This document shows positions 50,599 to 59,914 of a stretch of DNA of 64,000 nt, piece after piece. Source of the DNA: Chloroflexota bacterium (lineage in GTDB: Bacteria > Chloroflexota > Anaerolineae > UBA7937 > B3-Chlor); NCBI GenBank assembly GCA_030603665.1, contig JAUVXJ010000004.1:248001-312000 (forward strand), written 5' to 3'. Each line of letters opens with the position of its first letter. Position 1 is the stretch's first letter. A program made the position numbers and the translations under genes. The notes under the pieces were generated by a model that saw only the letters and a program-made list of their open reading frames with translations, was not told where the DNA came from and ran no database searches.

Positions 50599-51621
50599 GT
50601 GGCTCTGCTCGAAGTGCGAGATCTGAAAACGCGGTTCTACACTGACGATGGCGTCGTGCAAGCCGTGAATGGGGTATCCTGGGAGGTGGACGAGGGGGAG
50701 ACCCTGGCCATCGTAGGTGAGAGCGGCTGCGGCAAGAGCGTTAGCGTGCTCTCCATCCTGCGGTTGATACCTCAGCCGCCGGGGAAGATCGAGTCCGGCG
50801 AGGTCATGTTCGAAGACAGGGACCTGATGAAGCTGAAGGACGATGAGATGCGCTCCATCAGAGGGAACAAGATGGCCATGGTCTTCCAGGACCCCATGAC
50901 GTCGCTGAACCCTGTCCTTACCATCAACCAGCAAATCAGCGAAGCGGTGACCCTGCACATGGGAATGAACAAGAATGAGGCCCGCGAGCGGACAACTGAA
51001 CTGCTGGAGCTGGTGCAGATACCTCAGGCCAAGGATCGACTGGATGACTATCCTCACCAGTTCAGTGGCGGAATGAGGCAGCGGGCCATGATCGCCATGG
51101 CTCTGTCCTGCAACCCCCAGGTCCTCGTCGCGGACGAACCCACCACGGCTCTCGACGTAACCATTCAGGCCCAGATCATCGAGCTGGTGAAGCAGCTAAG
51201 AGATGAGATCGGCATGGCTATCATCTGGATCACCCATGACCTGGGCATCGTTGCCGGGATTGCGGACAGAGTGGCCGTCATGTATGCTGGCTTCATCATC
51301 GAGTCAGCCGCTGTGAAGGATTTGTATGCAGATCCACGGCATCCCTACACGCTGGGACTGCTCGGCTCGGTGCCACGACTCGACATGAAGGAGAAGGAGA
51401 AACTGACCCCCATCTACGGACTTCCGCCCGACCTCATCCAATTGCCGGTTGGTTGTCCATTTGCCCCTCGGTGCGACTATCGGATCGAACGCTGTGCCGA
51501 ACGACCAGAGCTGATCGTGGTTGCCCCTGGACACGAGGCGGCATGCTGGGTCGACATCACGAAGGAGAGGAAGCAACAATGGGTTCCGAAAACAACGTCC
51601 TGCTTGAAGTCAAGAACCTGA
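50599..51621 (+). CDS. oligopeptide/dipeptide ABC transporter ATPase (OppD type), copy 2
   Basis: 340 residues, GTG start with GGAGG upstream. Walker A GESGCGKS, signature [16 protein letters not shown], Walker [13 protein letters not shown], and the C-terminal Cys pattern ([15 protein letters not shown], then ACW). Very similar along its length to the upstream OppD gene. Its last 43 bases overlap the start of oppF in another frame. Confidence 0.94.
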   Translation: MALLEVRDLKTRFYTDDGVVQAVNGVSWEVDEGETLAIVGESGCGKSVSVLSILRLIPQPPGKIESGEVMFEDRDLMKLKDDEMRSIRGNKMAMVFQDPMTSLNPVLTINQQISEAVTLHMGMNKNEARERTTELLELVQIPQAKDRLDDYPHQFSGGMRQRAMIAMALSCNPQVLVADEPTTALDVTIQAQIIELVKQLRDEIGMAIIWITHDLGIVAGIADRVAVMYAGFIIESAAVKDLYADPRHPYTLGLLGSVPRLDMKEKEKLTPIYGLPPDLIQLPVGCPFAPRCDYRIERCAERPELIVVAPGHEAACWVDITKERKQQWVPKTTSCLKSRT

Positions 51622-52562
51622 AGATGTACTTCCCCGTCAAGCGGGGGGTCTTCCAGCGGCGAGTGGGCGATATCAAGGCCGTCGACGATGTTAGTTTCTT
51701 CATTCGACGTGGTGAGACCTTCGGCCTCGTGGGCGAGAGTGGGTCTGGCAAGACCACGGTAGGGCGCTGCATACTCCAACTCTACAGGCCCTCGGCTGGA
51801 CAGGTCGTGTTCGAGGGTGAGGAACTGACCACGATGAAGGGGCAGAAGCTCCGATCCATGCGGCGCGAGATGCAGATGATCTTCCAGGACCCGTATGCCT
51901 CTCTGAATCCGCGCATGACCGTCGGCAGCATCATTGGCGAACCTCTGGAGGTGCACGGCATCTCCAAGGGCAAGGCCAAGCGAGAGCGAGTTCAGGAACT
52001 GTTGAAAGTGGTGGGGTTGAATCCATACTTTGTCAATCGGTATCCTCACGAGTTCAGCGGCGGGCAGCGGCAGCGAATTGGAGTGGCCAGGGCCCTGGCA
52101 CTCAACCCAAGCTTCATCGTGGCGGACGAGCCCATCTCTGCTCTGGACGTTTCAATTCAAGCTCAGATTATCAACATGCTGGAGGATTTGCAGACTGAGC
52201 TTGGGTTGACCTTTCTGTTCATCGCTCATGACCTGAGCGTGGTGCGGCACATCAGCGACCGCATAGCTGTGATGTATCTGGGCAAGATCTTTGAGATCGC
52301 GGACAAGGATGAGTTGTACCACAACCCGCTGCAGCCCTACACTCAGTCCTTGCTGTCGGCTGTTCCCATCCCTGACCCAGTGGTGGAGGAGACAAGAAAG
52401 AGGATCATCCTCGTGGGCGATCTACCCAGTCCGGAGCACCCTCCCGTCGGCTGCAACTTTGTCACACGGTGTCCGGTGAAGATGGACATCTGCGAAGAAG
52501 AAGAGCCGGAGTTCAAGGAGATCTCGTCGGATCACTGGGTGGCGTGTTGGCGTGTGAATTGA
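51579..52562 (+). CDS. oligopeptide/dipeptide ABC transporter ATPase (OppF type)
   Basis: 327 residues from ATG 51579, with GGAGAGG upstream; a longer frame from 51453 lies inside the oppD overlap and is rejected. Walker A GESGSGKT, signature [16 protein letters not shown], Walker [13 protein letters not shown]. The Cys pattern ([15 protein letters not shown], then ACW) is complete. It would pair with one of the OppD copies. Confidence 0.94.
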   Translation: MGSENNVLLEVKNLKMYFPVKRGVFQRRVGDIKAVDDVSFFIRRGETFGLVGESGSGKTTVGRCILQLYRPSAGQVVFEGEELTTMKGQKLRSMRREMQMIFQDPYASLNPRMTVGSIIGEPLEVHGISKGKAKRERVQELLKVVGLNPYFVNRYPHEFSGGQRQRIGVARALALNPSFIVADEPISALDVSIQAQIINMLEDLQTELGLTFLFIAHDLSVVRHISDRIAVMYLGKIFEIADKDELYHNPLQPYTQSLLSAVPIPDPVVEETRKRIILVGDLPSPEHPPVGCNFVTRCPVKMDICEEEEPEFKEISSDHWVACWRVN

Positions 52563-52677
52563 CAGTCGGGTGAACCTGCCGGGCACGAAATCGGTATAGT
52601 ACAAAGAGCGATACTACTCGTCGGCCGAGTGTGCAGGCATCTCGTTGTGCTGAGCGAGCAGCGAGAAGGGTCTCGAC

Positions 52678-53647
52678 TTGATACCATACGTGCTCCGAAG
52701 GTTAGCCGTTCTTCCGGTAGTCGTATTCCTCGTAACCATCATCCTCTTCTCCCTCATGTGGCGGCTCCCTGTGGAGTTGCGCGCAAGCATCTACGTACCA
52801 ACGACCGGCCGGTTCCTCCTGCCAGACGAAGAGGCCACTTGGTCACCGGGGATTGGGGTCACTCCGCAGCTTGGCAACAGCCGGTACTCGAGGGACTGCT
52901 CCAGCGTGCGCCTGCCACCGCGGAGTTAGTGTTGGCTTCCATGATCCCCTGCATCGCGCTAGCTCTCCTCCTGGGGGCGCAGCGGCACGGTACCGCAGGC
53001 GATTGCCAGACCACGTGATTCGCGCGGCAACGTTCCTCGGCTGGGCATTCCCGTCGTTTGTGCTGGGCCTCATTCTGATCAATGTGTTCTATGCCTGGCT
53101 GGGATGGTTTCCCCCCGGGCACCTGAGTCTCTCGTCTGGAATCATTGTCCACTCCGACCAGTTTCAGAGCTACACCGGGCTGCACACAGTGGATGCCTTG
53201 CTGAATCTTGACTTGAGGGTGTTCTAGGACGCCATCAGGCATCTTATCTTGCCCGCCTTCTGTGTGGCCCTGGCCGAGTGGGCGCTGCTGACGAGGATCA
53301 TGCGCTCCTCGATGCTCAATGTCCTGAGGCAGGACTATGTAACCACAGCCAGAAGCAACGGGGCGCCGGAAAGGCAGGTGATCGATCGCCACGTACGGCG
53401 CAACGCGCTGCTGCCGGTGATCTCGACGGGTGGCGTGGCTGTGGGGATGCTGATGAGTGGTGTCGTCGTCATCGAGAGCGTGTTCAACATCAACGGCATC
53501 GGGAGCGCGGCGGCAGACGCTATGGCGTCGGTTGACATACCAGTGGCTGTGGGTTTCGCGGTCTTCACGTGCGCGGTGACAGTTGTGGCCAGCCTTGTCG
53601 TTGATCTGTTATACGCATTCGCAGATCCTAGAGTCAGGCTCTACTAG
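52678..53647 (+). pseudogene. degraded OppB-type permease gene
   Basis: Homology to the intact OppB at 62163 runs through three reading frames. Frame 1 from TTG 52678 encodes the N-terminus (VLRRLAVLPVVVFLVTIILF); it leaves frame near 52835, where about 25 residues of the usual periplasmic loop are also missing. A second frame carries GDWGHSAAWQQPVLEGLLQR and ASMIPCIALALLLG to about 52995; a third continues with RAATFLGWAFPSFVLGLILI. In this last frame a TAG at 53225-53227 replaces the Trp of the intact gene (LRVF-stop-DAIRH against DIFWDAIRH). The C-terminal part after it (53249-53647) still encodes a normal permease end. Two shifts, a deletion and a nonsense codon make it a pseudogene. Confidence 0.88.
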
Positions 53648-53665
53648 AGGGGATGCCTTTGACCC

Positions 53666-55090
53666 ATGGAGGGAGCGAGCAAGCGCCGCCAGGGGGAGCT
53701 CTGTAGACGCCTAGCACATCTCGATCTCTACCACCATTCTCTGCGGCTGATGGGCCAGAAGCTGGTGTCGAGCTCCACCGACGCTTCTGCCGAGGCGGCA
53801 GGAGCTCCATACTCGCGCTCGCTACAGCTTGCCGAGGACTGCTCTGCGGCCCTCCGATTCCTCAAGGAGCGTCTGGATTCCGAGGACATCGGTCCCTGCG
53901 AATCCACTCTGTCGGGGGTCGATCTGGCAGTGCACAGAGCATCCCAGGCGAAGGGACATACGCAGTTTCTGGTCAATGTCTGGCGTGTGGTTGAGGCGGT
54001 GGAGCAGCTTCTCGAGACGGTTGCCGTGAAGTACGGCTACACGACCCTTGCAGAGAGAGCGGTGGTGGGAGGAGATTCTACGGTTGGGGATGCGGCTGCT
54101 CCATTTGTTCCCGACTTTGGGCGGTACGAGCAGGCTATGGTGGTGGAGGCGGAGGCTCTCAAGCCGATGCCCATGCCAAGGTTTGCCGCCTTTCCTCGTT
54201 GGCGTGCCAGGGAGCTTCTGAGGCCCGGATTGCTGCTAGGCATGGTGATTATCTTGGGTTTCGTCGCCGTGGCCATCGTGGCACCCATCTTGGCGCCCCC
54301 TGAGGGAGATGATCCGTATACGATGCCCAGGGATAGCTACCGGGTTCAACCTGAACCACCTCGACCAGGGCACCCGCTGGGCACAACAGAACAGAGCTTC
54401 GACGTGTTCCACGGCATGGTGTGGGGCACACACATCGCCTTCCGCATAGGGCTTTCTGTCATGATAGGCAGAGCCATCATGGGACTTGTCGTGGGATTGC
54501 TCGCGGGCTACTACGGTGGGTGGCTGGACGCCATAGTCATGCGTATCACTGACGGCTTTCTGGCCTTCCCCATCGTGCCCGCCACGTTGGTGATGCTCGC
54601 CTTCTTTGGTCCCAGGCCGGTGGCACGCGTTGGGGAGAAGAGTGGCGTCGATTCCATCATCATCCTTTCGCTGATCCTCTTTGGATGGATGCAGTATGCT
54701 CGCCTAGTGCGCGGAAACGTGCTACTCGAACGTGCGAAGCAGTATGTGGAGGCGGCGGCGGCCATTGGCGCCCGGGATCTGCACATCATCTGGCGGCACA
54801 TCCTACCCAACGTGCCCCAAGGGCTGTTCGTGCTCATCGCTTCCGACATCGGCGCCATGGTGGTGCTGGCTGCCGTGTTCACCTTCCTCGGCCTCTCGGG
54901 TCGTAGGGGTCTGGCCGACTGGGGGTATATGTTGAATATTGGGCGAAACTGGATTATCGGGACGCCTTCCAATGCCTTCCAGTACTGGTACGTGTACTTG
55001 CCACCGATAGCGGCCATGGTGCTCTTCTCGGTGGGATGGAATCTAATCGGCGATGGGCTGCGGGATGCGCTGGATCCCCGAGCGCAATAG
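53666..55090 (+). CDS. OppC-type permease with long N-terminal extension
   Basis: 474 residues. From about residue 185 on it is a normal OppC/DppC permease: first TM segment (LLLGMVIILGFVAVAIVAPIL), EQSFDVFHGMVWGTH, the coupling EAA-like loop (VEAAAAIGARDLHIIWRHILPN) and the end WNLIGDGLRDALDP. The first about 180 residues are soluble and helical in character (LCRRLAHLDLYHHSLRLMGQ, FLVNVWRVVEAVEQLLETVA) and match no domain I know; the second OppC in this window has only about 45 residues here. Starts 18 bp after the oppB pseudogene. Confidence 0.85.
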   Translation: MEGASKRRQGELCRRLAHLDLYHHSLRLMGQKLVSSSTDASAEAAGAPYSRSLQLAEDCSAALRFLKERLDSEDIGPCESTLSGVDLAVHRASQAKGHTQFLVNVWRVVEAVEQLLETVAVKYGYTTLAERAVVGGDSTVGDAAAPFVPDFGRYEQAMVVEAEALKPMPMPRFAAFPRWRARELLRPGLLLGMVIILGFVAVAIVAPILAPPEGDDPYTMPRDSYRVQPEPPRPGHPLGTTEQSFDVFHGMVWGTHIAFRIGLSVMIGRAIMGLVVGLLAGYYGGWLDAIVMRITDGFLAFPIVPATLVMLAFFGPRPVARVGEKSGVDSIIILSLILFGWMQYARLVRGNVLLERAKQYVEAAAAIGARDLHIIWRHILPNVPQGLFVLIASDIGAMVVLAAVFTFLGLSGRRGLADWGYMLNIGRNWIIGTPSNAFQYWYVYLPPIAAMVLFSVGWNLIGDGLRDALDPRAQ

Positions 55091-55306
55091 CGCCTGTGGC
55101 AGACGCGGCATCAGTACTGAGAAGCTCTGGCGCCACCGCGAAGGCTGGCCATGGCAGCGTCCTCCAAAGGAGCGTATCCACGTAGCGGGATCGACAGCGA
55201 TGGCTTATGATCGCGGGCGACAACTCGGGCGATCATGGGGCAGATGGGGCCGTTGAGATTCGGATTGCATCAGTCGCGTTTTCTCATTTCATGGTGAGAG
55301 ACTAGA

Positions 55307-57571
55307 GTGACCAGATTGCGGATCAGAGAGGGCAAGCTTTCGTTCTTCCTGCTCATGCTGATGATGCTGAGTATCGCCTGGAGCATGGAGCTCGCCGGCT
55401 GGGTGGAGGGGCTGTACGTCGTAGAGTGGACAGCGCTGGGGGGCCTGACGCTGGGCTTTCTCCTGACCAGGCTCGGCTGGCCGAGGGCGCTGAAACACCT
55501 GGCAGGCGTGTTAGTCGGAGCATTGCTCGTTCTAGCCGTCGTTGGCAGGCTCATCGATCCCGGCCTCGGCTTACGAGACGGCGTACGCATGGTGGCATAC
55601 CACTTCGATGCCTGGCTCACAATGGTGCTGTCCGGACAGCCTGGCACCGATGCTGTAACCTTCGTTTTGCTGGTGACTATCCTGGGCTGGTGGATCGGGT
55701 ACGCCAGCGCCTGGATGGTGTTCGGTGCCCATCAGGTCTGGCAGGCTTTGGCCCTCACCGGCGGGGCGATGCTGCTGGTGGCTTATGCCAGCCCTCCTGA
55801 GGTCACTCCGTTCTTCATCGTGTATGTGTTCTCAGCCTTGTTGCTGGCCATCCGCCTCTATGTCTTCACTCAGGAGCAGTCATGGATACGACGTCGTGCG
55901 AGATACGACCGTGACCTGACTCTGAATTTCCTCCGCGATGGGGGAGTGCTTGTCCTTGCAGTTCTATCGGTGGTCTGGATAGTGCCGCTGCTGTCATCGA
56001 GCTCTACCCTGTCCGAGCTCTGGTCGCAGATGGAAGGACCGTGGCGAACGGTGGGGGATACCTGGAATCGGCTTTTCCCCGAGGTTCTCGGCCATAACAG
56101 GGGGTACGAGAACGTACCCTTCGGCCAGCAGTTGGCCCTTGGCGGACCAATCAACCTGGGCGAGGAACTCGTGATGTGGGTGGAGACCGAGGGGGCACGC
56201 TACTGGCGTGGCGCCGTCTACGATCGGTACGATGGAACTGGGTGGGTGAGCACTGATACTCTGAGCGCCGTCATTCCGCCTGACCGTGATCTGCCCTCGG
56301 ATGGGCAGTACGAGATGCGTCAACTCATCGAGCAGACCGTAGTGCCTAACTGGTCGGGATTGGGTCAGGTCTTCCACGTCGGACAGGCGACGAGGGTCGA
56401 TGTGCCAGTCGACATCAGATACGGTTTCGGGAACGGGACCGGCGACGACGCACAGGACCCGTGGTCGGGGCCGGCGTCGGTGTCTCTGCTCAAGACCCGC
56501 ATACCAGTCAATGCTGACAGGCCGTATCGCGTGTTCTCGTGGACATCTACGGCCGATGCGGCGAGTCTCAGAGAAGCTGGGAGTGCGTACCCCGATTGGA
56601 TTGGTGGCCGGTACTTGCAGCTTCCCTCCACGCTGCCCGATCGGGTCAAGCGTTTGGCTGAGGAGATCGTGGCCTCGCAGGAGAGCTCATACGACAAGGC
56701 CGTGGCCATTCAGGACTATCTGCGGCGCACGATCGAGTATCGTGAGGACATCGAGGCGCCTCCAGAGGGCAGAGACCCTATAGACTATCTTCTTTTTGAC
56801 AGTCGTGAGGGCTATTGCAACTACTACGCATCGACCATGGTGGTCATGGCTCGGGCGGTGGGCATCCCCGCGCGCCTGGCCGTGGGGTATGTTGGAGGCG
56901 AGTTCGAAGAAGAAACCCGCAGGTACGTCGTGCGAGAGCATGATACCCACGCCTGGGTCGAGGTCTACTTCCCTAGTTTCGGCTGGGTCGAGTTTGAGCC
57001 CACAGCGAGCGAGCCGCCGATTCCTCGTGTTGAGAACAGTGATGATCAATTGGCAGGGCGACCTGGGGGAGACGCGGAGTCGCGGCTGGACCGGGACCTG
57101 GAGAGGCTCAGGGAGGAGGAAGAGGGATCGCTTGGTGTGATAGTCCCAACCGCAAGGTCCGGTAGACCTTCGCTCCCGTTGGCGGCCCTCATCCTGCTGG
57201 TGTTTGGTGGGGGCGCAGGAGCGATAGCCTTGTGGTACTTGAAATGGATGAGAGGAGAGGACACCTCTCCTGCTGGCCGGATCTATGCGCAGATGTGCAG
57301 CTACACGCGTCTTTCTGGTGTGAGAGGTGAGGCCCACCACACGCCATACGAGTATGCGTCCCTCGTAGTGCAGCACATACCTCACTCTGCCCCCCACGTG
57401 GAGCAGATCACCGAACTTTTCGTACGCGATCAGTTTGGGCCGCGTGGCGGGGCGCGCGGGGAGGAGCAGGCCGCAGAGCAGGCCTGGAGGGCGCTGCGAC
57501 CACTCGTTATGCAGAGACTGGTGCACAGAATACCAGAATTGGCGCGCTCGGCGCTGCGCTGGCGCTGGTAG
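55307..57571 (+). CDS. membrane protein with transglutaminase-like domain (TgpA type)
   Basis: 754 residues, GTG start. Six or so TM segments in the first 210 residues, then an extracytoplasmic region with a transglutaminase/protease-like core: catalytic Cys in REGYCNYYASTMVVMARAVG, His in HDTHAWVEVYF and the following Asp/Glu region WVEFEPT. A further TM segment near 620-650 and a C-terminal DUF4129-like part follow. Such proteins are linked to cell-envelope peptide processing. It lies between the two opp sets. Confidence 0.88.
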   Translation: MTRLRIREGKLSFFLLMLMMLSIAWSMELAGWVEGLYVVEWTALGGLTLGFLLTRLGWPRALKHLAGVLVGALLVLAVVGRLIDPGLGLRDGVRMVAYHFDAWLTMVLSGQPGTDAVTFVLLVTILGWWIGYASAWMVFGAHQVWQALALTGGAMLLVAYASPPEVTPFFIVYVFSALLLAIRLYVFTQEQSWIRRRARYDRDLTLNFLRDGGVLVLAVLSVVWIVPLLSSSSTLSELWSQMEGPWRTVGDTWNRLFPEVLGHNRGYENVPFGQQLALGGPINLGEELVMWVETEGARYWRGAVYDRYDGTGWVSTDTLSAVIPPDRDLPSDGQYEMRQLIEQTVVPNWSGLGQVFHVGQATRVDVPVDIRYGFGNGTGDDAQDPWSGPASVSLLKTRIPVNADRPYRVFSWTSTADAASLREAGSAYPDWIGGRYLQLPSTLPDRVKRLAEEIVASQESSYDKAVAIQDYLRRTIEYREDIEAPPEGRDPIDYLLFDSREGYCNYYASTMVVMARAVGIPARLAVGYVGGEFEEETRRYVVREHDTHAWVEVYFPSFGWVEFEPTASEPPIPRVENSDDQLAGRPGGDAESRLDRDLERLREEEEGSLGVIVPTARSGRPSLPLAALILLVFGGGAGAIALWYLKWMRGEDTSPAGRIYAQMCSYTRLSGVRGEAHHTPYEYASLVVQHIPHSAPHVEQITELFVRDQFGPRGGARGEEQAAEQAWRALRPLVMQRLVHRIPELARSALRWRW

Positions 57572-57601
57572 CGTGTATCCGGGAGGACGAGAAGCACGAA
57601 C

Positions 57602-59473
57602 GTGCCAGGCAAGGTGAGCACTGCGACATCAATTCACAGCGTAGCTGGAGGCCTGCGGTCCAGGTTGAGGGGTTGCCTACCCTGGATCATATTGGTGCTA
57701 CTGGGGTTGGGTCCTCTCTTGGTCTGCGCCCTGATGGGTCCACCTGAGGCTGGATCGGAGCTTGGGCAGAAGGCTGCACCCGATTGGAGCCGTGGCACAC
57801 CGGTGGGGGCCGAGTTCTACGGCAGCGACAGCGGGGCGCCGATCGTGGTTGACGACGAAAGACGCGTGCATCTGGTCTGGGCGCTGCGCTTCACAGCCCT
57901 GGAGCACGATCTTCGCTACCTGCGCCTCGATGAGCAGGGGTTGGTGGAGGACGAGCATGATCTGAACCTATCGCTCTTTCAGCCCCGATCGGTGCAGCTG
58001 GTGCTGGGGAGCGACGGCTTGCTGCATGTTTTCCTCTTGGCCTCCTCGGAGCCGGACGCGCCTTCCGGCTTGTATCACTTCAGTCTGACGGGGGATGGTC
58101 GCCTGAGCGCCGAATCCACACTGCTATCGTCGGAGACGGACCCCTGTTTCGAGTACGATGTTGCCGTGAGTCTGTCCGGTTTGACGCACGTCTTCTGGAC
58201 GGAGGGTGCAGGCGCTGAGCGCGACATGTACTACCTCGCTCTGGCCCCAGGCCCAGAGACGGTGATTGCCTCGAGACTGATCGGGCGCGGTGTTTCCAGC
58301 CCTGCGGTTGCCACAGGACCAGACGGCGCACTCCATCTGTTCTGGGAAGAACCTGGTGACGATGAGGATATTGCAGTGCTGTACTACATGGTGGTGGCAG
58401 GCGATGTCCCTGAGTCCTTGTCAGGGCTGAGGCTTCTGGACCTGCCGATGGGCAGGCGGTTCTTCCGCAGAGGGCCGGTAGTGGCTTTCGACGCTGAGTA
58501 CGCATATCTGGTCTGGACTGTGGAGTACCGGAGAGACATGGCGGCGCCGGCCATCTCAGAGGGCTGGTATGGGAGTTTTCCGCTCGGTTCACCGTTGTCA
58601 ATCTCGGCCAGACCCTTCTCCCTGCCGATGGATGAAAAGCCGATGTATGAGCCCCATGATTCACCCTACAGCTACGAGTACCTGGTGCCTTCGCGCGGCG
58701 AGGCGGAGTTCGGTAGCGAGCGTGTGACATCTCCCTCGCCTCTCGCCAGTCGCGAGGAAGCCATGGTGACCAGCGGGATGACCATGTTTCGGGGAGCATC
58801 GCCTGAGCATCAGATCGTCAACCTGGTCTTTGCCGACGGTGGATTGCTGGGATACCAGGTGGCCTGCAACACCACTCACTGGTCCAGACTCTCCAACCTG
58901 GTGGTCGACCGCGACGGCGATCTGCACCTGAGCTGGGTGGACGGGTTGGAGCCTGGGCCCAGCGTCGTGTACTATGCCACAACCGCACAGGCCGTCAGGG
59001 AACGCGTGGATGGCGTGACGCGAGATGACCTGCTGTTCGCAGCCCTGAACACAGCATTCGGTGCTGTGTTCGGAGTGTCCGCTTTGCCCCTTGCCATAGC
59101 GTGGGTATTGCCGGCGCTGATTTGGGCGTTTCTGGCCGACCGCTTCCTCGGGAGGCAAGGTGTCGTGGGCACCAAGGGGTATGCGGCACTGATCCTCGCT
59201 GTTGTCATCTACGAAGCGAGCAAGCTGTACTTCAGTGCGGCGTTGCTGGCCTACGTGCCTTTCTCGGCATCTGTACCGTTCTTGCCGGCGGGATTGCACG
59301 CTTCATTGCGGGCACTGGTGCCTCTCGCGATAGCTGGTGTGGCGGCCCTGGGTGCTTGGGTCGCCTTGCGTCGTTCGGAGACAAGAAGCCTCCTGGCGGT
59401 GTCGTCAGTCTTCATGTTGATAGACGTCTTCCTGACCCTGATTGTCTACGGTCCTGGTTTGGCCATGCTGTGA
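57602..59473 (+). CDS. membrane protein with beta-propeller-like repeats
   Basis: 623 residues from GTG 57602; the upstream GGAGG is rather far, so the start is uncertain. An N-terminal hydrophobic segment (LPWIILVLLGLGPLLVCAL) is followed by an extracytoplasmic region of at least six repeats of the pattern V.D..G.lHL.W (for example VVDDERRVHLVWAL, GSDGLLHVFLLAS, GPDGALHLFWEEP, VVDRDGDLHLSWVDG), typical of sialidase/propeller-like folds. The C-terminal 130 residues contain about four TM segments. No catalytic signature is recognised. Possibly a surface sensor or scaffold, 30 bp after the transglutaminase gene. Confidence 0.7.
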   Translation: MPGKVSTATSIHSVAGGLRSRLRGCLPWIILVLLGLGPLLVCALMGPPEAGSELGQKAAPDWSRGTPVGAEFYGSDSGAPIVVDDERRVHLVWALRFTALEHDLRYLRLDEQGLVEDEHDLNLSLFQPRSVQLVLGSDGLLHVFLLASSEPDAPSGLYHFSLTGDGRLSAESTLLSSETDPCFEYDVAVSLSGLTHVFWTEGAGAERDMYYLALAPGPETVIASRLIGRGVSSPAVATGPDGALHLFWEEPGDDEDIAVLYYMVVAGDVPESLSGLRLLDLPMGRRFFRRGPVVAFDAEYAYLVWTVEYRRDMAAPAISEGWYGSFPLGSPLSISARPFSLPMDEKPMYEPHDSPYSYEYLVPSRGEAEFGSERVTSPSPLASREEAMVTSGMTMFRGASPEHQIVNLVFADGGLLGYQVACNTTHWSRLSNLVVDRDGDLHLSWVDGLEPGPSVVYYATTAQAVRERVDGVTRDDLLFAALNTAFGAVFGVSALPLAIAWVLPALIWAFLADRFLGRQGVVGTKGYAALILAVVIYEASKLYFSAALLAYVPFSASVPFLPAGLHASLRALVPLAIAGVAALGAWVALRRSETRSLLAVSSVFMLIDVFLTLIVYGPGLAML

Positions 59474-59569
59474 TATGGGACGCGGCCCGCCCGCAGCGAG
59501 CGTGCGAACGGAGTGCGTTTCCTTGGCAGCCAGCGACAAAAGGGTCGTGCAATCGACCAGGTTGTGAAC

Positions 59570-59598
59570 TTGACACCCGTGAAATGTCATGCTATAAT
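59570..59598 (+). promoter_or_regulatory. fully consensus sigma-70 promoter
   Basis: TTGACA (59570-59575), 17-bp spacer, TATAAT (59593-59598). Start expected near 59605, leaving an unusually long leader of about 310 nt before the substrate-binding protein. Confidence 0.85.
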
Positions 59599-59604
59599 CT
59601 TTTC

Positions 59605-59914
59605 ACCCAGGGAGGGGCGGATAGAGCGTAGCATTCTCAGCAGTGCGAGGAGACACCCTCGCAGATGACCGACAATGGAGACGCCATCCCCAAGAATTGG
59701 TCATCCGGGACTCGATCAGGGCCCTGTGTCAGGCTTCTGTCCGGTCTTCTCTATGTTTGAGATGCGTGCCTTTGCACGCTCTTGGGGTTCATACTGTTCA
59801 TGAGTATCCCAATGTTCATGCACGTGCGCGAAGAGAGGAGGTGAGGATGCTGATATGACCTTGGCACGGTAGTACCGACCTTGACGTGCATAGCCTTTAG
59901 TAGGGAGGGAAAAG
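59605..59914 (+). other. long untranslated leader of the substrate-binding protein mRNA
   Basis: About 310 nt between the promoter and ATG 59915. It contains a hairpin TGCGAGG / CCTCGCA (59645-59664, loop of 6) and several short reading frames with no homology. A strong GGGAGGG ribosome site lies just before the ATG. No known riboswitch class fits by eye. Confidence 0.45.

Noticed and set aside
53225..53227. Possible programmed readthrough or pyrrolysine at the amber codon of oppB
   Set aside because: The same gene also has two frameshifts and a deletion, and TAG is used as a normal stop by neighbouring genes.
59643..59858. 71-residue frame in the leader of the substrate-binding protein
   Set aside because: No ribosome site or homology; it lies in a promoter-proximal leader with hairpins.
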